Assembly: GCA_021731345.1 (NCBI GenBank)
Contig: JAKFXO010000032.1
Coordinates: 1 to 15,849, forward strand
Length of the DNA stretch: 15,849 nt
Direction of reading: 5' to 3'
DNA from: Candidatus Peribacterales bacterium
Lineage (GTDB): Bacteria; Patescibacteriota; Gracilibacteria; Peribacterales; Peribacteraceae
Positions 1-8,148 of this stretch are shown here, piece by piece. The notes below the pieces were generated by a model. It did not search any database. It was not told where the DNA came from and was given only the letters and a program-made list of their open reading frames with translations. Both the position numbers and the translations under genes were made by a program. How positions within the stretch are numbered: the stretch's first letter is position 1; each line of letters begins with the position of its first letter.

Positions 1-51
1 AGTGTTGAAGCGTTGATGCAGTGCCATCGACTTCATCAACGCTTCAACACT
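1..51. repeat. Terminal fold-back inverted repeat, left end
   Basis: Bases 1-18 are the exact reverse complement of bases 34-51, separated by a 15-base loop (19-33). The reading frame of the partial gene on the + strand is open through the loop and the right arm but meets a TGA at 14-16 inside the left arm. That suggests the right arm is genuine and the left arm is a copied-back artefact. A perfect repeat touching the very first base fits a fold-back chimera from amplification or assembly better than a biological element. Confidence 0.9.
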
Positions 52-328
52 CGTACAGACCGGAGAGACTGTCATAAAAATCATCGCATCAGAAGAGCCA
101 GCAACCATCGCCACGATCATCGGGTACTTCCGAAGAATTACGAGACAAACGCCACTCCTTGTGACGGGAACTACGGCACTCGCAGCTGCCTATCCGCACC
201 GTATGCGGTTTTCTTCGAGTGTTCTGAAGAATGCTCGCGGAACGCAGCGCATCGGTCTACTAGAAGGCATCGCAGAAACATTTTCACACGAAAGAATGCA
301 GTATGCAGAAAGCGGAATGCCTGCCTAA
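17..328 (+). CDS. Unrecognised protein, C-terminal fragment
   Basis: This is the 3' end of a gene whose start lies outside the window. About 103 codons are open from 17 to the TAA at 326-328; upstream, the frame is broken by TGA at 14-16, but that lies in the suspect fold-back arm. The peptide reads like real protein (for example ETVIKIIASEEPATIATIIG and LLEGIAETFSHERMQYAESG) with balanced hydrophobic and charged residues. The other + frame here gives an Arg/His/Cys-rich product typical of a shadow. There is no obvious membrane helix or catalytic motif. I do not recognise the family; given its neighbours it could be the tail of a glycosyltransferase or another glycan enzyme, but this is unsupported. 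It is convergent with the next gene, with no spacer: its stop ends at 328 and the opposing stop occupies 329-331. Confidence 0.6.
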   Translation, partial: CSAIDFINASTLVQTGETVIKIIASEEPATIATIIGYFRRITRQTPLLVTGTTALAAAYPHRMRFSSSVLKNARGTQRIGLLEGIAETFSHERMQYAESGMPA

Positions 329-2125
329 CTAGCGCATGCAGCTTGCTGCGTCCGTTGCAGGCTTCATGATGCGAACCTCGTAACCACCGCTACTGAGAAC
401 GCTCTTACTGCAACGCAGAAACGTCGTCCAGACTGGAGTGACAATATCGTGTGGCGTGGTGACAATGGCAGAAACAGGTGTAAATAGGAGCTTCTCTCGC
501 ATACTGAGGCGCACATACGTGCGATACAAGTTTGCTTCTTTCTCGATCTCTCCATCGGGAATGGCATCGTAGGCACCAGACTCCTCACGATACGTTAAGC
601 CATAGATTTTCTGGGCCAACTCAATACGCTTGGAGGTAGCAAATGTCGCTTGAGCCTCCTCCGGTCGAAGGCCTGTAAGCCACACATGAAAGAAGTACGC
701 ATGACGAAGACGATCTGTCGCAACGAGAGCAGCGCCAGCATGAGTCGCGGACACAACATCGGCGGATGTGAATGCAGGGATGACATCAAGAATATCCTGA
801 TCTTGGGAAAAAACAGTCTGACCGGGTGCAAGATTTTCAGCGATATACGTGATGGCGGGAGCTGCCTGCTGCATACGTCCCCACAGCAAGCTACTACTCC
901 GATACGCACCCCACTGCTGCATGACCGCAGTACCTAGTGCAAAGATGATGATGAGTACTGCGCCGAAACGTCGCAGGCGCTGTCCTGGGATGACTTGTGC
1001 AATGAGTAGTAGTGCGAGCGCTACAGCAAAAACACTCGCAAGCGGCTGCACGATGAGCCAGTGATAACGATGCGGAAGAAGTGCAAAACCTGTAAACAAT
1101 TGCTGGTTGAGCGCAAGGAAAGACGCAACGGCAATCACCAACACGAGCGGCCACGTGCGAGGCCATATGTGACGTGAAAAAAGTCCGATGGCAACAAAGA
1201 CGCCAAGCCACACGCCAGTGAGAAGTGGTCCATGACTCATTACAAGCCCAAATCTGGCCATGCTTTCGATGTACCACTGATGCTCTGATAGAACATAGAT
1301 ATGAATCAGCTGTGGTGTCGACAGTAGTAAGGCCATCATCCAAAATGCTGCAATATCTGCGAGTCGTTTCAGATCACGATGCCACAAAACGATGATGCTC
1401 AATATGAGCATGGTGATGAGTCCGAAGACCGCTGCAGTATCGGATGAATACACAAGCACGAGAAAGGAGAAAGTGCCTGCTAGAAGCCACTTTCTTTTAC
1501 TCGTCTGCATCCACTGGGACACAGCCGTGAGCATGAGTAGAAGCCACAAAAATGCCCACTGCATGTCAAAATCAAACGTGAAACGAAGGAAGAAAAATTG
1601 CGACTGCGTGGGATCCAAAAAATGCACAATGTCCCACGGTGCCGAGAGAAGCGGACTCATGAACAGTGTCACTGCCGTAGCAATGACCGAAATCCATGGG
1701 CGATTAGTGACCGAGTACACGAAAACACCAAGAACAATGGTGAGCAGAAAAACAACGAGCGCTTGCACGAAGAACAGCGTGCCAAGCGCATCAATCGGAA
1801 GTGCGCGTGCAAGGAGTCCTACAATCCGCTCGGCAACAACATGTCGCAATGCAGGCTCATTCTTTCCCATGGCCAAGTATGGATTGCCTAGAGAGGTGTA
1901 GCCATCGGCAACTTCCCGTACCTGTGCCGCTCTGAAGGTGTCTGCGCTAGTCTGTAAGATACGAATGCCGCGATACGGCTGCAGGCCATCAGTCATTTGA
2001 AACACTGCCGGCAAAACGCTAACCAACACGAAGAGTAAGCCGATAACAATCAGCAACGCCAAAGGACCGTGACCGAAACGGACTTTCATCCCAGAGGAGA
2101 GTGGCGAAACGCCCGGGAAAAGCAC
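329..2125 (-). CDS. Large polytopic membrane protein, GT-C-like, with C-terminal soluble domain
   Basis: An inner-membrane protein of about 598 residues. A first helix (LALLIVIGLLFVLVSVLPAV) is followed by a roughly 60-residue outer loop containing ADTFRAAQVREVADGY and SLGNPYLAMG. A run of hydrophobic helices extends to about residue 420, then comes a soluble tail of about 175 residues. A first helix, acidic loop, many helices and a C-terminal outer domain is the general architecture of GT-C glycosyltransferases and oligosaccharide-handling membrane proteins. No named family signature is visible, so glycosyltransfer is inference. The frame is open from a GTG at 2134, but a -10-like TATAGT covers 2133-2138, so that codon would lie upstream of transcription. 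I chose the GTG at 2125, seven bases after the hexamer; the ATG at 2089 is an alternative. It is the last gene of the minus-strand block. Confidence 0.8.
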   Translation of the reverse strand: MLFPGVSPLSSGMKVRFGHGPLALLIVIGLLFVLVSVLPAVFQMTDGLQPYRGIRILQTSADTFRAAQVREVADGYTSLGNPYLAMGKNEPALRHVVAERIVGLLARALPIDALGTLFFVQALVVFLLTIVLGVFVYSVTNRPWISVIATAVTLFMSPLLSAPWDIVHFLDPTQSQFFFLRFTFDFDMQWAFLWLLLMLTAVSQWMQTSKRKWLLAGTFSFLVLVYSSDTAAVFGLITMLILSIIVLWHRDLKRLADIAAFWMMALLLSTPQLIHIYVLSEHQWYIESMARFGLVMSHGPLLTGVWLGVFVAIGLFSRHIWPRTWPLVLVIAVASFLALNQQLFTGFALLPHRYHWLIVQPLASVFAVALALLLIAQVIPGQRLRRFGAVLIIIFALGTAVMQQWGAYRSSSLLWGRMQQAAPAITYIAENLAPGQTVFSQDQDILDVIPAFTSADVVSATHAGAALVATDRLRHAYFFHVWLTGLRPEEAQATFATSKRIELAQKIYGLTYREESGAYDAIPDGEIEKEANLYRTYVRLSMREKLLFTPVSAIVTTPHDIVTPVWTTFLRCSKSVLSSGGYEVRIMKPATDAASCMR

Positions 2126-2132
2126 GGTGAAC

Positions 2133-2141
2133 ACTATACCA
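2133..2141 (-). promoter_or_regulatory. Candidate extended -10 element (TGGTATAGT)
   Basis: On the minus strand the sequence reads TGGTATAGT, an extended -10 (TGn plus a TATAAT-like hexamer at 2133-2138). A weak -35 candidate, TTGCGC, lies at 2158-2163 with a 19-base spacer. The predicted start of transcription, about 2126, coincides with the GTG at 2125, suggesting a leaderless message for the membrane protein gene. Confidence 0.35.
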
Positions 2142-2168
2142 CTTGCAGCAGAGCAGAGCGCAAATGAA

Positions 2169-3017
2169 TCAGCGGCTCGACTTCATCCTGATATGCGCCA
2201 AGAGACCCATGCCAAACGTCAGGACACCTCCAATCAAGAAGAGTGACGCAAGAAGTAGGAAGAATGGATCAAGCATGATGAAGAATTCGATGAGCGAAAG
2301 AACAACGAAGAAACCGAGGAAGCTACTCATGAGAACAAACAGCTTGAGCGGGTTATAGGTCACGATGACTTCGGTGATGTACTGCAGTGTACGAAGTGAA
2401 TCCTGAATGATTTTCACCTTTGATCGACCTTTGCGTGCGCCGTAATCAATAGGAACATACCGAACGAACTTACCCGTGAGCAGATAAATCAATGTGATCG
2501 TTGTTGTAAAGCTGAAGCCATTACAGAGGTCTTCGTCATACTTCAGAACTTCAGTTTTTCGGAACGAACGGAGCCCTGAGTTGATATCCGGTACGCGACG
2601 CCCAGTGGTGAATTCAACAAGCCACTTAAAGACGATGCGTGCCGGCATTTTGAGGAATGCCCCACGATAATGTTTTCCATGACGCGCACCCACGACCATG
2701 TCATATCCTTCTTCAAGCGACGCAATCAGTTCTGGAATCCGTTCCACCGGATATGTTCCGTCAGCATCTGCAATTGCAGTGAGTTCGTTTGTTGCAGCTC
2801 TCAATCCATCTTTCAAGCTCCTACCATAACCACCTGGTGACGGATGACGGATGACAATCGCACCTTTTGATTTCGCAATTTCTCCGGTTTTATCCGTAGA
2901 ACCATCATCGACGACAATGATCTCTGGTCGAGGTGAAAGTGCCTGCAACCGATCAATAACGGCAGCAATACCGCCTTCCTCGTTAAGCGCCGGAATAATG
3001 ACGGAATACGAACTCAT
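2169..3017 (-). CDS. GT2 glycosyltransferase, DPM1/GtrB-like with two C-terminal membrane helices
   Basis: This 282-aa family 2 glycosyltransferase (GT-A fold) probably transfers a sugar from a nucleotide donor to polyprenyl phosphate on the cytoplasmic face of the membrane. Visible motifs are the N-terminal VIIPALNEEGGI (6-17), VVDDGSTDKT (35-44) for nucleotide binding, the metal-binding DAD in AIADADGTYP (81-90), and INSGLR (145-150), equivalent to the acceptor-side motif of the dolichyl-phosphate mannose synthase group. Two hydrophobic helices follow (about 227-248 and 252-276), as in GtrB/ArnC-type enzymes. The ATG at 3017 overlaps the stop of the upstream gene as ATGA, implying translational coupling with that GT-C-like protein; they may form a donor-synthase and transferase pair. 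Which sugar is used cannot be read from the sequence. Confidence 0.92.
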   Translation of the reverse strand: MSSYSVIIPALNEEGGIAAVIDRLQALSPRPEIIVVDDGSTDKTGEIAKSKGAIVIRHPSPGGYGRSLKDGLRAATNELTAIADADGTYPVERIPELIASLEEGYDMVVGARHGKHYRGAFLKMPARIVFKWLVEFTTGRRVPDINSGLRSFRKTEVLKYDEDLCNGFSFTTTITLIYLLTGKFVRYVPIDYGARKGRSKVKIIQDSLRTLQYITEVIVTYNPLKLFVLMSSFLGFFVVLSLIEFFIMLDPFFLLLASLFLIGGVLTFGMGLLAHIRMKSSR

Positions 3018-4258
3018 GACGATCTCTTGGGAAAGCGTTTCAGCGCTTTATCATAACCGATTCCAGCAATGAGCGTATAGCAGAAGATGACCGGAAGTAG
3101 ATATCTCGGCGTTGCGTCAGTCAGAATGAAGATGCCGGTGTTATAACCAATGAGAAGGAAGAAGAGAATGTACTCGCGACGAAACAACGCCGGAAGTCCC
3201 AGAAGAAAGCCGACGTACATCATGAGCATCGTGAGCGAAGCATAGACGTTATACCGATGACTCCATCCCCCGCCGAGGAACGGAAGATGCAGCTCGATCG
3301 TATCAACAGCCGAGAACCACAGATATGACAGAAGATTGGCACGAATTTTCGCCTGCGACTGAATTCTGACATCTGTGTAATCAACATTGAAATCCACACC
3401 CTCCGGCCACCTCTCGTGCATCAGGCCGTTGAAGCTGCACTGGTGAGCGCGTCCTGTCCAATCTCGTGAGACGTATTCAGCCCACAAACACATGAAGGGC
3501 TCCAAGCCATGTACATGCTCTGCTTGCTCGCCACGCACATACCACATGACAACCGTTCGCCGATCATCAATGACGCGAAACTCTCCTTTTTGCAGATGGT
3601 TTCTAAAACACCACACACCAACGACCATGTAACAAATGATGATGATCGCAAACACATCACGCATCGGAATTTTACGCAGCCGCCAGACGAGCAGAAGTGC
3701 CGGCGGAAAGAAGATGAACGGGTAGTACGTCAAAATAATGAAACCGAAGAGAAGACCCATCAAAACTGTCTTCCAGGGCGCATGAGATCGCTCTGAAGAA
3801 AGGAAGAGTCCGCAAAAAATCAGCAACAATGAGAGCGCCAAACATTCGCGATAGGCAGAAAATACTGTATGAAAAACAGAGCCCGAGGTGAGAAGAAGAA
3901 TGAAGCACAAGCCAGCCGCACGGTGTCCGGAATGACGTGCCACCTCCGTGCAAAAAAACCATGCAGACAGAAAAAGTACGACACTCTGCGTGAGCGAAAG
4001 GCCAAGTGGATTCTCGATACCGAAGAGTGCGTAGATCGGCACAAGGAAAAAGCTCATGCCAGGCTCCCGATCCAAAAACGGTTTCACCCCATCAAAGCTG
4101 TAGTAACCATGAAGGAGTAGATTGATCGCACCCTTGCTGTAACCAATGGCATCACTTCCAAACATAACGTCCACCGGCACTCCAATGAAAAACGGGAAGA
4201 CGATCCCTGCAAGAAGCGCGTAGAGAATGAGGCCGGCAAAGAGCCAAGATCGTTTCAT
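3014..4258 (-). CDS. GT-C (GT39/ArnT-like) polytopic membrane glycosyltransferase
   Basis: A 414-aa integral membrane protein with about ten hydrophobic helices. The first helix (residues 5-27) is followed by an outer loop with acidic residues (SDAIGY, Asp36) and then DREPGMSFFLVPIYALFG (63-80). This matches the loop-1 acidic residue and R-x-PG segment typical of GT39/ArnT-like enzymes, which take sugars from polyprenyl-phosphate donors outside the membrane. Family placement is by pattern, not by search. The frame extends to a GTG at 4285 inside the preceding gene, but the ATG at 4258 starts a normal membrane-protein N terminus (MKRSWLFAG) and lies eight bases after a TATACT hexamer, so I chose it. 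Its stop overlaps the start of the GT2 gene by four bases (ATGA). Confidence 0.82.
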   Translation of the reverse strand: MKRSWLFAGLILYALLAGIVFPFFIGVPVDVMFGSDAIGYSKGAINLLLHGYYSFDGVKPFLDREPGMSFFLVPIYALFGIENPLGLSLTQSVVLFLSAWFFCTEVARHSGHRAAGLCFILLLTSGSVFHTVFSAYRECLALSLLLIFCGLFLSSERSHAPWKTVLMGLLFGFIILTYYPFIFFPPALLLVWRLRKIPMRDVFAIIIICYMVVGVWCFRNHLQKGEFRVIDDRRTVVMWYVRGEQAEHVHGLEPFMCLWAEYVSRDWTGRAHQCSFNGLMHERWPEGVDFNVDYTDVRIQSQAKIRANLLSYLWFSAVDTIELHLPFLGGGWSHRYNVYASLTMLMMYVGFLLGLPALFRREYILFFLLIGYNTGIFILTDATPRYLLPVIFCYTLIAGIGYDKALKRFPKRSS

Positions 4259-4263
4259 AAGGG

Positions 4264-6135
4264 CTAAGTATACTGCCGCATCCACTCATCGAGCCACAGA
4301 AGAGCCCACACATGGTCACTAAGATCGATCCTCGAAGCGTAATACTCAGCCAAAAAGCCTTCCAAGGCATCTGCATCGAACATCTGCAAAAGCGGCGATG
4401 ACGGCGAAAGGAGCCGATCAAGGACAAAAGGCTTCAGCTCGTGACGGAACCATCTATCAAGCGGGAGCCTGAAACCGGTCTTCGGTTTTGTCAGAATGTC
4501 GGAAGGAATGGTGTCTTTCAGGAGATGTTTGAGGAACCATTTTTTTGTGAGGCCACGAAGCTTGTACTCAGCAGGCATGCGAGCTGTAAGCTCGAGAAGT
4601 GTGTGATCAAGGAACGGCGAGCGCGCTTCAAGTCCATGTGCCATCGCACCTAGGTCAACTTTTGGGAGCAGATCATCGGCAAGATACGTCTCAATATCTG
4701 CACTCATGGACTGATGGAGCCAACCCTTCGCGCGACTGCGAGAAGCAGCAGTGCGACTGGCATACCATGCGTACGTATCGGGGTACTGGGGTGTTTCTTT
4801 TTTGTACAACACTCTTTTTTCTGCCTCGGTAAAGAAGCTTAGGTACTGAAGTTGCCTCTCTGTGATAGGAGCTTTGATCGACGATTCAAACCGCAGACTG
4901 CGATAACTCAGTGTGGTCTTCATCGTGCGATGAAAGGCTTTTACAAGCGGTAAAGCAAGCATGTGGACCGGCAATGCAGACCACAAACATGAGAACTTAA
5001 GAATGGGATAACGCACGTAGCCTGCAAAATTTTCATCCCCACCATCACCATTGAGTGCCACTGTGACAAACTTCCGCGTCTGCTCAGAGACGAGGTACGT
5101 TGGAATAACAGATGGATCTGCGTACGGTTCTTCGTACATCTTCACAAGCTCAGGAAGAAGATGGACGATGTCCGGCTCAACAGTAATAGGATGATGGTTC
5201 GTACCAAATTTCTTCGCGATGAGCTCGGCTTGTGGAAGCTCGTTATGAGACTGATGTGACGTACCGATGGTAAATGTTTCTACGGACTTGCTTGAAAGCC
5301 TACTCATGGCTGCGACCACTGCAGCAGAATCGATGCCACCAGATAAAAATGCGCCAACTGGCACATCTGCAACCATGCGGAGCTTCACACTTTCCTCAAA
5401 CGTCGTGCTGACGTCACGCTCCCAATCAGAAAAACTACGACGTGTATCTGTGTCGTAGGAAAGTTCCCAGTATCGCTTCAGTGTAGACGCTCCAGTCGCA
5501 AGATCGATGGAAAGAATATGCGCAGCAGGCAGCTTCTGAATGCCGGTAAAGCCAGTTCCAGGAGCCGGTACGTACATCATGGTCAGAAAATGATGGATCG
5601 CCTCAGGGTCTGCTTGGCGAGGGCACTGAGGCAGCTCACGAAGCGCCTTCAGTTCGGATGCGAAAGCAAACACACCTCCCGCTTGAAAATATTTCAGAGG
5701 CTTTTTGCCCACACGGTCGCGGGCGAGAAGCACACGATTTCGACGAGCGTCGAAGATTGCGAATGCAAACTGACCACGAAGTTTTTGGACGCAGTCATCA
5801 CCGTAGACTTCATACAACTTCAAAAGCACCTCCGTGTCCCCCGTCGAACGAAATGCATGACCCTGCGCCTGCAGATGTTTCTTGAGCTCAACGAAGTTAT
5901 AAATCTCGCCGTTGAAGACAATGGCGGTATGTCCGTCGTTGCTCACCATCGGCTGAGCCGCCGCTTCGGAAAGATCCAATATTTTTAACCGACGATGACC
6001 GAGCCCAACGTTCCCTCGAAGAAACGTACCACGCGCATCCGGTCCTCGATGCGAAATTGCATCGGTCAAACGATCCAACTGCAACGGATCAATGGACGCG
6101 CCTGTGAGGTTGATCATTCCAACGATGCCGCACAT
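4264..6135 (-). CDS. asnB: Asparagine synthase (glutamine-hydrolysing), AsnB type
   Basis: This 623-aa cytoplasmic amidotransferase has the full two-domain AsnB layout and normal length. In the N-terminal class II glutaminase domain, Cys2 follows the initiator Met (MCGIVGM) and would be the nucleophile after Met removal. HRGPD (29-33), GHRRL (46-50), FNGEIYNF (74-81) and GDTEVLL (99-105) line the glutamine site. In the C-terminal ATP-dependent synthetase domain, the PP-loop SGGIDS spans 265-270 and GDGGDE 363-368. The reaction would be ATP-dependent amidation of aspartate or of a sugar or peptide carboxylate. In glycan loci such paralogues often modify something other than free aspartate, so the substrate is uncertain. 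The ATG at 6135 is fixed by the essential Cys2. A TACAAT hexamer lies six bases upstream, within the 15-base gap after the preceding gene. Confidence 0.95.
   Translation of the reverse strand: MCGIVGMINLTGASIDPLQLDRLTDAISHRGPDARGTFLRGNVGLGHRRLKILDLSEAAAQPMVSNDGHTAIVFNGEIYNFVELKKHLQAQGHAFRSTGDTEVLLKLYEVYGDDCVQKLRGQFAFAIFDARRNRVLLARDRVGKKPLKYFQAGGVFAFASELKALRELPQCPRQADPEAIHHFLTMMYVPAPGTGFTGIQKLPAAHILSIDLATGASTLKRYWELSYDTDTRRSFSDWERDVSTTFEESVKLRMVADVPVGAFLSGGIDSAAVVAAMSRLSSKSVETFTIGTSHQSHNELPQAELIAKKFGTNHHPITVEPDIVHLLPELVKMYEEPYADPSVIPTYLVSEQTRKFVTVALNGDGGDENFAGYVRYPILKFSCLWSALPVHMLALPLVKAFHRTMKTTLSYRSLRFESSIKAPITERQLQYLSFFTEAEKRVLYKKETPQYPDTYAWYASRTAASRSRAKGWLHQSMSADIETYLADDLLPKVDLGAMAHGLEARSPFLDHTLLELTARMPAEYKLRGLTKKWFLKHLLKDTIPSDILTKPKTGFRLPLDRWFRHELKPFVLDRLLSPSSPLLQMFDADALEGFLAEYYASRIDLSDHVWALLWLDEWMRQYT
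4267..4272 (-). promoter_or_regulatory. Candidate -10 (TATACT) in the last codons of asnB
   Basis: On the minus strand TATACT is formed by the last two sense codons of asnB (Tyr, Thr), immediately before its TAG stop. It ends eight bases before the ATG at 4258. That spacing would put the transcription start at or next to the ATG, giving a leaderless message. I see no good -35. Confidence 0.35.
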
Positions 6136-6141
6136 GGCCTG

Positions 6142-6147
6142 ATTGTA
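6142..6147 (-). promoter_or_regulatory. Candidate -10 (TACAAT) upstream of asnB
   Basis: On the minus strand TACAAT lies six bases before the ATG at 6135, in the short gap after the TAG of the preceding gene. No convincing -35 is seen; the nearest TTG-type hexamer, TTGCGG at 6168-6173, is 20 bases away. There is no Shine-Dalgarno sequence in between, so a leaderless start is plausible. Confidence 0.35.
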
Positions 6148-6150
6148 GCG

Positions 6151-8097
6151 CTAGATCGCTCTTTCAGCCGCAAGCTCGTAGATGCGAGGATAGGTGGCTC
6201 CAGTGTCGTACCGAAGCGACCAATCCGAAGGTCTGCATGTTGCCGTAAACCACTCAGCTCGCTCCTGATCAGGCACGAAGAGATACGTCACGTGCAGCGC
6301 ACGCATGGAATCTGCGGTGCATGTCTTTTCAGCGACGAGGACATCTTCGAGCCACGCTGTGTCGTAGTCCCAGAAGATGATGGGGCCTACAGTGAAGCGT
6401 CCGGTGTAGGTCGTGAAAAGGATACGATCACGCATCTGCGCCACTGGCTCGGATGCGTTGCGAAAATCGATCGTAAGATTGCGAACGTAAAAAAAGTCTC
6501 TCTGCGTCGTATTGTTTCGCACCCACGCATACACCGTTTCCTGAGATTCCGAGACACTTGGCATGCCAGCGAAGAGTGGTGCCGCTTCCAAACGACCCGT
6601 CGGAATAACGATGCGCAGTGCCGTATACAGAAGGCTGGAAACCAGCATGGCTCCTATGAGCACGTATCCCGCAGTACGTACGCTGCGCTTGGCTGAGACA
6701 AACAAGAGATCAGAGACCGCAAATCCTACAAGAAGAGAGAAGACGCTCGTAGAGACATAGAACGCACGGCGCATTTCGCCCTGAATCAGTTGATACTCAA
6801 TGAGAAAGGGTAAAAGAAAATGAATGAGGCCGAGAACACACAAAAGCATCCAGAGAGGTTGCGTTCTGAATCTGCGAAACGAGACAAAGAGTGCAAATGG
6901 AAGCAGGAGAAGTGGTATGCCGAAATCCCGAAGAAACCGCATGCTCCAGGGAACAACGGTGGAACCGAATGTATCGATCGTGATACGCAGCGATGGATGA
7001 AAGCTGAACGTATGACCGCCAGAAGAAAGGCCGGATAGAACTCCACCCTGCAACAATGAAAGGAGGAGCGCAGGCACAAGTACCAAGAGTCCAAAGAGCG
7101 TGAGTCGTGCGCCAAGAACACGCGTGACAGGAGATACAAGAAGAAGCACCGCTGTAACGGCGGCAGCAAGACACAGTGTCCCAAATGCCATCTCCATAGA
7201 CAGAGTCAGAGCGAGCGCGAGAAAAAATCCGACGACCAGAGTGAGTCGTCGTCGCATCACGTCATCCTGAAGCGCGAAAGCGATACAAAGAACGAGGCCA
7301 AAAAGAAGCGGGAAGCCAAGTGCCGTGGAACGATGTCCAAGAAAGATAAGCGGAGATGTGGTGATGGGACTGGAAACAAGTTCCCACAAACCTGCAAAAT
7401 TTCGTCCGGTGAGAATGTCGATGATCTGCGGAGCTTTGAGCCATGTGAGTCCGCCACCTGCGAGTGCAAGCAAGGCAGAACAGACAGCCGTCATGACAGT
7501 TGTCTTCTGGCTGCGGCAAAACGCTGCAACGGCGAAGAGAATGCCAAAGGCACCAAAGGCCGGCTGCAGTGCAAAACCAACTGACAAGGGCAGCCCGGTC
7601 AGAAGTCTGAACGCTGCTGCCAAAAACGCAGGTGCATAGTGATACCGAAGCGGAGACAGTGGGTCGATAGGTGACATTACCGGAAAATTCCCAGAAACGA
7701 TGGTGGATGCGAGCGGAAAATGTTGCCACGACCATGGATCACTACCGACGAAACGCGCGCACATGAACGCAGCGACAATGCCGAATGCAGTAAGGATGCC
7801 AAGGCCGATGCGTTCTGATCGATCAAGCGTCATCGATCCTTCATGATGCCTGAACCAACGCAAGAGCAGTGCGATATCTGTCAGTGCCATGATTGAGATC
7901 ACCGTGAAACATGCGGAACCTACAGGCATGACATACGACAGTGCGTTCGCGCTTACAAGAAAAAATGCTGAACCGAACAGTGTCGTGATAGCAGCAAGGC
8001 TAAACGGCTCACGAAGACGAAAGAGAACAACGGGCACGAGAAACCCGAAACCGAGGACGACGAGAATGGATGCAGCTGCGTATGGAAGCCCTGTCAT
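6151..8097 (-). CDS. Large polytopic membrane protein with C-terminal outer domain, putative GT-C
   Basis: A 648-aa membrane protein with a dozen or more hydrophobic helices between residues 5 and 500 and a soluble tail of about 140 residues. Between helices a loop carries GSDPWSWQHFPLA (118-130), IVSGNFPVMSPIDPLSPL (133-150) and then RYHYAP (151-156). A loop of this kind, with Asp, His and a Tyr-His-Tyr motif before a helix, occurs in several uncharacterised GT-C-type membrane proteins. The tail opens with ETVYAWVRNNTTQRDFFYV, similar in layout to the tails of other large membrane glycosyltransferases. The enzyme role is inference. The ATG at 8097 is the first good start before a membrane-type N terminus; a weak TAGGCT hexamer lies six bases upstream. 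It is the first gene of the minus-strand block and diverges from the methyltransferase gene. Confidence 0.82.
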   Translation of the reverse strand: MTGLPYAAASILVVLGFGFLVPVVLFRLREPFSLAAITTLFGSAFFLVSANALSYVMPVGSACFTVISIMALTDIALLLRWFRHHEGSMTLDRSERIGLGILTAFGIVAAFMCARFVGSDPWSWQHFPLASTIVSGNFPVMSPIDPLSPLRYHYAPAFLAAAFRLLTGLPLSVGFALQPAFGAFGILFAVAAFCRSQKTTVMTAVCSALLALAGGGLTWLKAPQIIDILTGRNFAGLWELVSSPITTSPLIFLGHRSTALGFPLLFGLVLCIAFALQDDVMRRRLTLVVGFFLALALTLSMEMAFGTLCLAAAVTAVLLLVSPVTRVLGARLTLFGLLVLVPALLLSLLQGGVLSGLSSGGHTFSFHPSLRITIDTFGSTVVPWSMRFLRDFGIPLLLLPFALFVSFRRFRTQPLWMLLCVLGLIHFLLPFLIEYQLIQGEMRRAFYVSTSVFSLLVGFAVSDLLFVSAKRSVRTAGYVLIGAMLVSSLLYTALRIVIPTGRLEAAPLFAGMPSVSESQETVYAWVRNNTTQRDFFYVRNLTIDFRNASEPVAQMRDRILFTTYTGRFTVGPIIFWDYDTAWLEDVLVAEKTCTADSMRALHVTYLFVPDQERAEWFTATCRPSDWSLRYDTGATYPRIYELAAERAI

Positions 8098-8148
8098 GCA
8101 TGAAGCCTAGGGTGTGCAGTCCCCTTTCCACAAGTTTGGTTGCAGGAA

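Noticed and set aside
13..369. Longer + strand open frame over the left end
   Set aside because: Its product is rich in Arg, His and Cys, it starts inside the fold-back repeat and it overlaps the end of the opposing membrane-protein gene. The frame ending at 328 gives more protein-like sequence.
1392..1901. 169-codon + strand open frame opposite the membrane protein gene
   Set aside because: Antisense shadow of a membrane-protein reading frame, with repetitive Ser/Thr/Lys/Arg composition.
3025..3050. Short inverted repeat AAAGCG/CGCTTT near the start of the GT2 gene
   Set aside because: It is inside coding sequence, six bases per arm, with no T-run or other sign of function.
5995..6696. 233-codon + strand open frame across asnB and the membrane protein gene
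   Set aside because: It crosses the junction of two well-supported minus-strand genes and its product is Arg/Ser/Cys-rich with no motif.
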